Positions 8,029 to 14,992 of a stretch of 64,000 nucleotides of DNA are shown piece by piece (the stretch's first letter is position 1; each line of letters begins with the position of its first letter). The notes under the pieces are model-generated. The model ran no database searches and was not told the DNA's origin. It was given only the letters and a program-made list of their open reading frames with translations. Where the stretch lies: the NCBI RefSeq assembly GCF_900105135.1, contig NZ_LT629741.1, positions 1,736,001-1,800,000 of the forward strand, read 5' to 3'. Source of the stretch: Gramella sp. MAR_2010_147. GTDB taxonomy: Bacteria > Bacteroidota > Bacteroidia > Flavobacteriales > Flavobacteriaceae. Position numbers and translations under genes: made by a program.

Positions 8029-10650
8029 ATGACGAAGAAGATATTTACACTTTTTGCATTATTTTTCATATTCAGCATAGCTGCCAAAGCACAGGACCTA
8101 CCCCTTGGAGATTCAAAAAAATATACCATTGGAGATATTAAGGTTACCGGTACTACTACCTATAATGAAAAAACGGTAATAGCATACACAGGTTTAAAAG
8201 AAGGAGAAGAAATATTTATTCCAGGTGAAAAATTACGTGATGTAATTAATAAACTATGGAAGCTTGATCTATTTAGCGACATTAATTTCTATATCACCAA
8301 TGTGGAAGGCAATGTTGCAGATCTTGAACTTGAGATCAAGGAAGTACCTGTTTTAAACCAGGTTAAATTCAGTGGGATCAAGAAAAAAAGCGACAGGGAA
8401 GATCTTGTTGACGAAAACGATCTTAAACCTGGAGTAAAAGTAACAGAAAACCTTATTACCACTACTCAAAATTATATTCAGAATAAATATAAAAAAGAGG
8501 GTTATTTCAACACCCAAGTAGATATTAGAACCTCTGAAGTAGTAGACACGACCAACAGCAATAAGGTAAATATGGTGGTGGATATAGAGCAGGGTGATCG
8601 CGTTAAAATTTCAGATATAGAATTTCTGGGGAACGAAAAACTTTCTGATGCCAAGTTAAAACGTAACATGAAGAACACGAAGCAAAAGAATCTTATCAGG
8701 TTCTGGAAGCGTTCTAAATTTGTAAGAGCCGATTATCAGGAAGATAAAGCTTCGATAATTGATAAGTATAAAGCACTTGGATATAGAGACGCAAGGATCA
8801 CTTCAGATACACTAATAAAGATAGATGAGGAAGATATCGCGTTAAAATTAGAACTGGAAGAAGGAAACCAGTATTATATTGGAAATATAGATTACCTTGG
8901 TAATGCAGCCTATACCGATGAACAGCTTGGAAGAGTGCTTGGACTCAAAAAAGGTGACATCTATAATGGAGTACTTATTGATGAGAGAATTCAGGGCAGA
9001 GAACCTAACAAAACATCTGTAGCCAACCTTTATCAAAACAATGGATATCTTTTCTCTAATATCGATCTTGTTGAAACCAACGTATATAATGACACGATAG
9101 ATTTTGAGGTAAGAATTGTAGAAGGAAAAGAGGCATATTTCGATGAAATAAGAGTAACCGGGAATGACAAGACCAAAGATCACGTGATCTACCGTGAAAT
9201 GCGAACCAAACCGGGGCAAAAATACAGTCAGGAAGCTGTGGTAGCTACCGTACGTGAATTAGGTGCGCTAGGCTTCTTTGATGCTGAGCAATTAAATCCT
9301 GAATTTGTAGAACCAGATCCAAGAGAAGGAACTTTAAGCCTGGAGTATCAGGTTGTTGAAGCTGGAGCCAGCCAGATTGAACTTCAGGGAGGTTATGGTG
9401 GCGGAGGTTTCATTGGAACCCTGGGACTATCGTTTAACAACTTCTCTATACAGGGACTTTTTGATAAGGACGCATACGATCCTATTCCAATGGGAGACGG
9501 GCAAACCCTATCTTTAAGAGCACAGGCAAGTACTTTTTATCAAACCTACAGCCTTTCCTTTAGAGAGCCATGGTTAGGGGGTAAAAGACCGGTAAGTTTA
9601 TCTACATCTTTTAGCTACACAAGGCAGTTTTTATATGATTATATAAATAGAGAAGCCGATAGATCCAGAAGCTTTGATATTCTTGGGGTGAGCATAGGAC
9701 TTGCAAAAAGATTAAAAGCTCCAGATCAATACGCCACTATTTCTAATGTAGTTGGTTTCCAGAGATACGATCTAAACAATTACAATACCGGATTATTTAC
9801 TTTTGGTAACGGACATTCAAATAATCTTTATTACCAGCTAGGAATCACCAGAGACAATACCAGGGTAAATCCAATTTTCCCTACCGGAGGTTCTAAATTT
9901 GCCTTTACAGCAAAATTAACCCCTCCCTACTCTCTATGGAATGGAGTTGATTATGGAAACCTGGAAAATCTGGATGAATTTCAGTTAAGAGACGATAATG
10001 GTAATTTAATCGATGAACTTGGAAATAGAGTTACTCCGGAAAATTCTGTAGCCGACCAGCAAAAAGTAGATCAAAAGAAATACAACTGGCTGGAATTCTA
10101 TAAGATTAAGTTAAACGGTGACTGGTATGAAACCCTGGCTAGCTTTGGACCAAGTAGCAACCTGGTACTAAGAACGCATGCAGAATTTGGTTTCCTGGGA
10201 GCCTATAATAATGAAAGAGGTGTGCCTCCATTTGAACGTTTTTATCTTGGAGGTGATGGACTTGGTGCCTATAGCCTGGACGGTAGAGAGACCATTCAGC
10301 TAAGAGGTTACCCAAACCAATCTGTAGTTCCAATAGACAGGCCTGTAAATGAAAGAGATGATGGAGCGGTGATCTATAATAAATATTCTTTAGAACTGCG
10401 TTTCCCAATCACTCTTAAACCGGCAGCATCTATTTATGCTCTTTCATTTTTAGAGGCAGGAGCCACTTATGACAATTTTAGAGACTATAATCCGTTTCAG
10501 TTAAATAGATCTGCAGGTGTTGGTCTTAGAATTTTTATGCCAACCTTCGGATTATTAGGTATTGACTTTGGATATGGTTTTGACGAAGTTGTTGGTCAAC
10601 CAGGTCCTAATGGATGGGAAACACACTTTATCATAGGCCAACAATTTTAA
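8029..10650 (+). CDS. bamA: Outer-membrane protein assembly factor BamA
   Basis: BamA inserts beta barrels into the outer membrane. The frame is open from 7891, but the ATG at 8029 is chosen because a Sec signal (MTKKIFTLFALFFIF..., cleaved near AKAQ) begins there and the uppS overlap is avoided. The mature protein of about 850 residues has repeated POTRA domains over the first 450 or so residues, then a 16-strand-type barrel ending in a C-terminal Phe (IIGQQF). The barrel includes a long insertion rich in Asp and Asn (about residues 645-690). OmpH chaperone genes follow. Confidence 0.95.
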   Translation: MTKKIFTLFALFFIFSIAAKAQDLPLGDSKKYTIGDIKVTGTTTYNEKTVIAYTGLKEGEEIFIPGEKLRDVINKLWKLDLFSDINFYITNVEGNVADLELEIKEVPVLNQVKFSGIKKKSDREDLVDENDLKPGVKVTENLITTTQNYIQNKYKKEGYFNTQVDIRTSEVVDTTNSNKVNMVVDIEQGDRVKISDIEFLGNEKLSDAKLKRNMKNTKQKNLIRFWKRSKFVRADYQEDKASIIDKYKALGYRDARITSDTLIKIDEEDIALKLELEEGNQYYIGNIDYLGNAAYTDEQLGRVLGLKKGDIYNGVLIDERIQGREPNKTSVANLYQNNGYLFSNIDLVETNVYNDTIDFEVRIVEGKEAYFDEIRVTGNDKTKDHVIYREMRTKPGQKYSQEAVVATVRELGALGFFDAEQLNPEFVEPDPREGTLSLEYQVVEAGASQIELQGGYGGGGFIGTLGLSFNNFSIQGLFDKDAYDPIPMGDGQTLSLRAQASTFYQTYSLSFREPWLGGKRPVSLSTSFSYTRQFLYDYINREADRSRSFDILGVSIGLAKRLKAPDQYATISNVVGFQRYDLNNYNTGLFTFGNGHSNNLYYQLGITRDNTRVNPIFPTGGSKFAFTAKLTPPYSLWNGVDYGNLENLDEFQLRDDNGNLIDELGNRVTPENSVADQQKVDQKKYNWLEFYKIKLNGDWYETLASFGPSSNLVLRTHAEFGFLGAYNNERGVPPFERFYLGGDGLGAYSLDGRETIQLRGYPNQSVVPIDRPVNERDDGAVIYNKYSLELRFPITLKPAASIYALSFLEAGATYDNFRDYNPFQLNRSAGVGLRIFMPTFGLLGIDFGYGFDEVVGQPGPNGWETHFIIGQQF

Positions 10651-10681
10651 TTTGGCACGATATTTTCTATATTCGATCTAA

Positions 10682-11491
10682 ATGAAAAAAAGAATATTCT
10701 CCATAGTAGCGATTACCGTATTTAGCATTTCAACGCTAATGGCTCAAAAAACCATTAGGCTTGGCTATATAGATATGGAATATATTCTTGAAAATGTTCC
10801 GGAATATCAGGAAGCAACCAGGCAACTTGATAATCGCGTTCAGGAATGGAAGGTTGAAGCCGAAGCAAAAATACAGAAGGTAGAAGACATGAAATCCAGG
10901 CTGGATAATGAAAGAGCGCTTTTAACCAAAGAGCTTATTGAAGAGCGGGAAGGCGAGATTGCCTACATGGAACAACAGGCTTTAGAATATCAGCAAAATA
11001 GATTTGGCCCAAATGGTGATTATATGATTCAAAAAAAGCAATTGGTAAGACCAATTCAGGATCAGGTTTTCACGGCTGTTCAGCAAATTGCAGAAAATAG
11101 AAATTTAGACTTTGTTTTTGATCGTACTGCAGATATTGGAATGATATATGCAGACCAGCAATTCGATGTGAGCGAGACAGTTCTTAGAACCATTAAAAGA
11201 ACAGCTAATCGTGAACAACTGGAAAATAAAGATGAAATTGAAGCATTCGAGAAAGCTGAAAACCGAACTGTTGAACAGGATAAAGAGATCACAGAAAGGG
11301 AGGAATTGGCTGAAGAACGCAAGTCTGAGCGTGAGACAATATTAGAACAGAAAAAGAGGGAAAGAGACTCTCTAAAAGCTGCAAGGCAAAAAGAGTTTGA
11401 AGATAGAAGAGCAAAAATTCTTGCAGAGAGAGAAAGAAAGAGAGATTCTATTTTAAAATCCCGGGAGAAAAAGAACGATACGATAAACTAA
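10682..11491 (+). CDS. OmpH/Skp-like periplasmic chaperone with a long charged tail
   Basis: The 269-residue protein has a signal peptide ending at LMAQ and a Skp/OmpH core (about 23-176) of two coiled-coil helices with a beta cap (LDFVFDRTADIGMIYAD). Skp proteins hold unfolded outer-membrane proteins on their way to BamA. The core is extended by about 93 residues (177-269) of almost pure Glu, Lys and Arg helix, which ordinary Skp lacks. It starts 31 bases after bamA and is followed by a second, shorter ompH. Confidence 0.9.
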   Translation: MKKRIFSIVAITVFSISTLMAQKTIRLGYIDMEYILENVPEYQEATRQLDNRVQEWKVEAEAKIQKVEDMKSRLDNERALLTKELIEEREGEIAYMEQQALEYQQNRFGPNGDYMIQKKQLVRPIQDQVFTAVQQIAENRNLDFVFDRTADIGMIYADQQFDVSETVLRTIKRTANREQLENKDEIEAFEKAENRTVEQDKEITEREELAEERKSERETILEQKKRERDSLKAARQKEFEDRRAKILAERERKRDSILKSREKKNDTIN

Positions 11492-11526
11492 ATTTTAAAC
11501 CTTAATTAAACTTAACGAAGATTACA

Positions 11527-12036
11527 ATGAAACAATTCAGAACACTTTTTATAGCTTTAGCTTTAATGATTGGCGCTACTGCTTTTACAAACGCACAGTC
11601 TAAGGTTGCACATGTCGCTACTCAAGATCTAGTACAATCTTTGCCTGAGTATAAAGGCGCTATGGATCAGCTTCAAAAGCTTGAGAAGACTTATGATGCA
11701 GAGATAAAAGATATGCTATCTGAGGCTCAGAGCACTATGCAACGTTACGAGGCAGAGGCAAATACGAAGTCTGAAGAAGAGAACCAAAAGAGAGCTACAG
11801 AACTTCAAGCTGCTCAAAGAAGAATTCAGGAGCACAGTTCTAAAGCCAGACAGGATCTTCAGAAAAAAGAAACTGATCTACTTAGACCTATTCTTGAGAA
11901 AGTACGTACTGCGATCCAAAAAGTAGCCAGAGCTAAAGGATACGATTACGTATTAGACTCTACTACAGGAACAGGAGTACTTCTTGCTGACGGTTATGAT
12001 CTAATGCCAGATGTAAAAAAAGAATTAGGCCTGTAA
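11527..12036 (+). CDS. OmpH/Skp-like periplasmic chaperone
   Basis: The 169-residue protein has the standard Skp length: signal peptide to about residue 23 (FTNAQ), then the KVAHVATQDLVQSLPEY opening strand, a long coiled-coil hairpin, and the closing strand pair YDYVLDSTTGTGVLLAD. It lies 35 bases after its longer paralogue and closes the bamA cluster; a strong terminator follows. The two chaperones may serve different clients or form mixed trimers, which is inference. Confidence 0.93.
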   Translation: MKQFRTLFIALALMIGATAFTNAQSKVAHVATQDLVQSLPEYKGAMDQLQKLEKTYDAEIKDMLSEAQSTMQRYEAEANTKSEEENQKRATELQAAQRRIQEHSSKARQDLQKKETDLLRPILEKVRTAIQKVARAKGYDYVLDSTTGTGVLLADGYDLMPDVKKELGL

Positions 12037-12061
12037 TTTCAGCCTTTTACAAATAAAATTA

Positions 12062-12093
12062 AAAAACTGCGTACAGACTTGTACGCAGTTTTT
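12062..12093 (+). terminator. Rho-independent terminator after the bamA-ompH cluster
   Basis: AAAAACTGCGTAC (12062-12074) and GTACGCAGTTTTT (12081-12093) form a 13-bp perfect stem with a 6-base loop and a T tract. It lies 25 bases after the second ompH stop. Confidence 0.9.
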
Positions 12094-12100
12094 ATTTTTG
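12093..12100 (+). promoter_or_regulatory. Possible -7 box of murI inside the terminator T tract
   Basis: TATTTTTG matches the TAnnTTTG box and begins at the last base of the ompH terminator stem. The murI ATG is only 7 bases further on, so the transcript would be leaderless or nearly so. No TTG lies at the right distance upstream, so confidence is modest. Confidence 0.4.
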
Positions 12101-12107
12101 TAGTTAT

Positions 12108-12902
12108 ATGAACGATTCCAGGCCCATTGGTATTTTTGATTCAGGTGTAGGAGGCACCTCCATCTGGAAAGAGATTCATCATCTTTTGCCTTTAGAAAAA
12201 ACCATTTACCTATCTGATAGCAGGAATGCTCCCTACGGAATAAAAACCCAGGAAAAGATCATTCAATTATCCATAAAGAACACTGAAAAACTTCTGGAAA
12301 TGAATTGCAAGCTCATTGTAGTAGCCTGCAATACAGCTACCACAAACGCCATTAAAGTACTAAGATCAGCTTATAAAACACCTATTATTGGCATTGAACC
12401 TGCCATTAAACCAGCAGCCTTAAGAAGTACGAATAAAGCTATTGGCATTTTGGCTACGCGAGGCACACTTACCAGTCAGCTTTTTGCACAGACCTCAGAA
12501 CTATATACCAGGGACATTAATGTAATTGAAGTGGAAGGAAACGGATTGGTGGAGCTTATAGAAAGTGGCAAAAAAGAATCAGAGGAAACCAAGAACTTAC
12601 TTCGGGTATTATTGGCACCCATGATACAGGCCAAAATTGACTATTTGGTGCTCGGATGTAGCCATTATCCCTATTTAATTCCATTGCTTAAGAATCTATT
12701 ACCAGAAGGAGTTCAGATTATAGATTCGGGAGAGGCGGTTGCCAGGCAAACCAAAGCTATATTAAGCAACAGCAGCCTGCTCAACAATACTGTAAAAGGA
12801 AATAATATCCCTGAATTTTATACTAATATCGACCCACAAGTGCTTTCAGATATCATTCTTGCGAAAGAGAAAGGATATAAAGTAGCTGAAATGAATTTTT
12901 AA
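12108..12902 (+). CDS. murI: Glutamate racemase
   Basis: MurI makes D-glutamate for peptidoglycan. The 264-residue protein has the N-terminal GIFDSGVGG (Asp11), the first catalytic cysteine in VVACNTATT (Cys74) and the second in LGCSHYPYL (Cys184). Length is normal. The gene faces the PorP/SprF-like gene with only 3 bases between their stops. Confidence 0.96.
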   Translation: MNDSRPIGIFDSGVGGTSIWKEIHHLLPLEKTIYLSDSRNAPYGIKTQEKIIQLSIKNTEKLLEMNCKLIVVACNTATTNAIKVLRSAYKTPIIGIEPAIKPAALRSTNKAIGILATRGTLTSQLFAQTSELYTRDINVIEVEGNGLVELIESGKKESEETKNLLRVLLAPMIQAKIDYLVLGCSHYPYLIPLLKNLLPEGVQIIDSGEAVARQTKAILSNSSLLNNTVKGNNIPEFYTNIDPQVLSDIILAKEKGYKVAEMNF

Positions 12903-12905
12903 TTT

Positions 12906-13955
12906 TTAATTATTAATTGCCGGGCAGTTACAATTATATCGCTCCCTGCTCTCCCCAAAATTATACCCTAAAGTAATCTGGTGAAAACCACCATTACTGA
13001 GCACTATGGAATTTAGCTGGTAGCTGTAGGTATAACCAAACACAAACTTTTTATAATTCAGCCCAACAAACGGGGTGATATATCTCAATTGCTGATTATT
13101 TACCAGCTCCCCGTTTTCCGTATATTCTGCACTTTCAAAACTGTTACGGTAAGACAGACCTCCCCAAAGTTTACCATTTTCCAGTTCATAATATGCCTTC
13201 GCATTCGCATCTAAAGCCATTTCATTGGTAGCCTCCCGTGCCTGAAAAAGGATCGAAGGTTCAAAGCTCCATGGGTCATTTGGATTAAGTGAAAAAACGT
13301 AGCCTGCAGAAAACAGGTATTTTCTCATATTACTTGGCACTGCATCAGAATAAAACAGCTCCCTGTTCACCGATAAAATATTCTTTGCAGCAAAATGAAA
13401 ATAGAGATTTCTCACATAATATGAGATTCCAAAATCCAGATTTGCAAAAATATCGGTATTATTCTCCCCAATTAAAGGATCAAATCTTGTAAAATCACTG
13501 GTATCTAACCTATGCTGTATGACTCCCGCACTAATTCCAAACGATAATTGATTCAGATCTAGCGTACTTCGAGAAAACATAAGATGATACGCAAAAGTAG
13601 CGTAAGCTCCCAATTTAGAATAGTTACCGTTCTCATCCCTAAAAAGAATGCCCCCTACCCCAATTTTATCATTTACACGGGAATTATAGGCAAGTGTCTG
13701 TAAGTTTGGTGCGTCCTCCACGTCAAACCATTGCTGTCTTGCGGTCAACCTTATCTTATCATAATTAGAAGCCCCCGCCATAGAGGGATGTATGAGGTAT
13801 AGATTATCTGTAAGATAATCGGAATAAGTAGGAATAATTTCCTGAGCTTTTAATGCCGATATATTAAAGAATACTGTCAACACTAAAAACAAGGAATATT
13901 TCAGAATTACCAAATGCCTCCAACTGCATTTCAATATATAAGTAACGCTCCCCAT
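12906..13955 (-). CDS. PorP/SprF-family type IX secretion membrane protein
   Basis: The protein has about 349 residues: a signal peptide (about 20-39, ending LKAQ), the family opening PTYSDYLTDNLYLIHPSMAG, an N-terminal RQQW segment, and an outer-membrane barrel. PorP/SprF proteins help bring T9SS products to the surface and usually sit beside a large adhesin or another secreted gene. None lies here; the neighbours are murI and nfu. The frame is open to 14099, but that start would overlap the divergent nfu gene, so the ATG at 13955 is preferred. Confidence 0.83.
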   Translation of the reverse strand: MGSVTYILKCSWRHLVILKYSLFLVLTVFFNISALKAQEIIPTYSDYLTDNLYLIHPSMAGASNYDKIRLTARQQWFDVEDAPNLQTLAYNSRVNDKIGVGGILFRDENGNYSKLGAYATFAYHLMFSRSTLDLNQLSFGISAGVIQHRLDTSDFTRFDPLIGENNTDIFANLDFGISYYVRNLYFHFAAKNILSVNRELFYSDAVPSNMRKYLFSAGYVFSLNPNDPWSFEPSILFQAREATNEMALDANAKAYYELENGKLWGGLSYRNSFESAEYTENGELVNNQQLRYITPFVGLNYKKFVFGYTYSYQLNSIVLSNGGFHQITLGYNFGESRERYNCNCPAINN

Positions 13956-13993
13956 AAAGGCTGTAAATATATGTATTAGTAGTTTTTCTTTAG

Positions 13994-14001
13994 TATTTTT
14001 G
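13994..14001 (+). promoter_or_regulatory. Possible -7 box for the nfu gene
   Basis: TATTTTTG lies 14 bases before the ATG at 14016 and matches TAnnTTTG. A proper -33 TTG is not visible at the usual distance, so this is a partial match only. Confidence 0.45.
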
Positions 14002-14015
14002 TCAAAAATTTTGAG

Positions 14016-14930
14016 ATGAAAGATTTCACTATCAACATAGTAAGAACTACCACGCCTTCCATTGCTAAATTTGAAGCCGATAAATTTCTTACCCGTCACG
14101 AGAACTTTGAATTTAAAAATATTGACGAGGCGGCAAGATCTCCTCTAGCACAACAATTATTCTATCTACCCTTTGTAAAAACGGTTTATATCGCCCAGAA
14201 TTTTATAGCGATAGAAAAATATGATATTGTTGAATGGGAGGATGTAGAAAAAGAAGTAGCAGATCAAATTGAAACCTATCTTAATAAGGGCGGCGAAGTT
14301 ATTAAAGAAGTAAAGACTTCTACAGGAAAAGTTCCTGTAACGGTCTATGCTGAAAGTACTCCGAATCCTGCAGTGATGAAATTCGTAGCCAATAAAAAAC
14401 TTGTGTTACAGGCTTCAGAATTTAAAAATATTGATGATGCTAAAAATGCACCCTTAGTTCAGAAACTTTTCCATTTTCCGTTTGTAAAAGAAGTTTTTAT
14501 AGATGAAAACTATGTTTCGATCCAGAAATATGACATGTCAGGCTGGGAAGAAATCACCATGGAATTACGTGAATTTATAAGGAATTATATTGAAGAAGGC
14601 AACGAGATCTTAAATGCAGAGACCGTAGAAGCTTCAAAAAAATCTGCAGCCGATCAGGAAAACAACACTGCCAGTTATGAGCACCTGGATGACACTTCAC
14701 AGCAGATCATAGCTATCCTGGATGAATACATTAAGCCTGCAGTTGCAAGTGATGGAGGAAACATTTTATTTGACAGTTATAATGAGGAAAATAAGACAGT
14801 AAAGGTTATCCTTCAGGGAGCCTGCAGTGGGTGCCCTTCCTCTACCATGACTCTTAAAAGTGGTATTGAAACCATGCTAAGAGATATGTTAAAAGATAAA
14901 GTAGCATATGTAGAAGCGGTGAATGGGTAA
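14016..14930 (+). CDS. Nfu-type iron-sulfur scaffold with two Nfu_N domains
   Basis: The 304-residue protein carries two tandem Nfu N-terminal domains (about 1-98 and 107-200). They share patterns such as FEFKNIDEA / SEFKNIDDA and LPFVKTVYI / FPFVKEVFI. They are followed by a NifU C-terminal domain (about 225-304) with the cluster-binding CSGC (Cys270, Cys273). Nfu proteins carry a 4Fe-4S cluster to target enzymes. Most Nfu proteins of this type have one N-terminal domain, so this one shows an internal duplication. It is transcribed alone, between the PorP-like gene and the PiT gene. Confidence 0.88.
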   Translation: MKDFTINIVRTTTPSIAKFEADKFLTRHENFEFKNIDEAARSPLAQQLFYLPFVKTVYIAQNFIAIEKYDIVEWEDVEKEVADQIETYLNKGGEVIKEVKTSTGKVPVTVYAESTPNPAVMKFVANKKLVLQASEFKNIDDAKNAPLVQKLFHFPFVKEVFIDENYVSIQKYDMSGWEEITMELREFIRNYIEEGNEILNAETVEASKKSAADQENNTASYEHLDDTSQQIIAILDEYIKPAVASDGGNILFDSYNEENKTVKVILQGACSGCPSSTMTLKSGIETMLRDMLKDKVAYVEAVNG

Positions 14931-14962
14931 TACTTAAATATTGCAACCAACTATACTTAAGA

Positions 14963-14990
14963 AAAAAATCCCTTGAAAAAGGGATTTTTT
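14963..14990. terminator. Bidirectional terminator between nfu and the PiT gene
   Basis: AAAAAATCCCTT, the tetraloop GAAA, and AAGGGATTTTTT form a perfect 12-bp hairpin with A and T runs on its two sides. It sits between the convergent stops of nfu (14930) and the PiT transporter (14993) and can serve both. Confidence 0.9.
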
Positions 14991-14992
14991 AA

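Noticed and set aside
10139..10408. 89-codon minus-strand frame antisense to bamA
   Set aside because: It lies inside a well-supported gene and has no features of its own.
13956..14099. Longer PorP/SprF-like protein starting at 14099
   Set aside because: It would overlap the start of the divergent nfu gene and would push the signal peptide to residue 65 or beyond.
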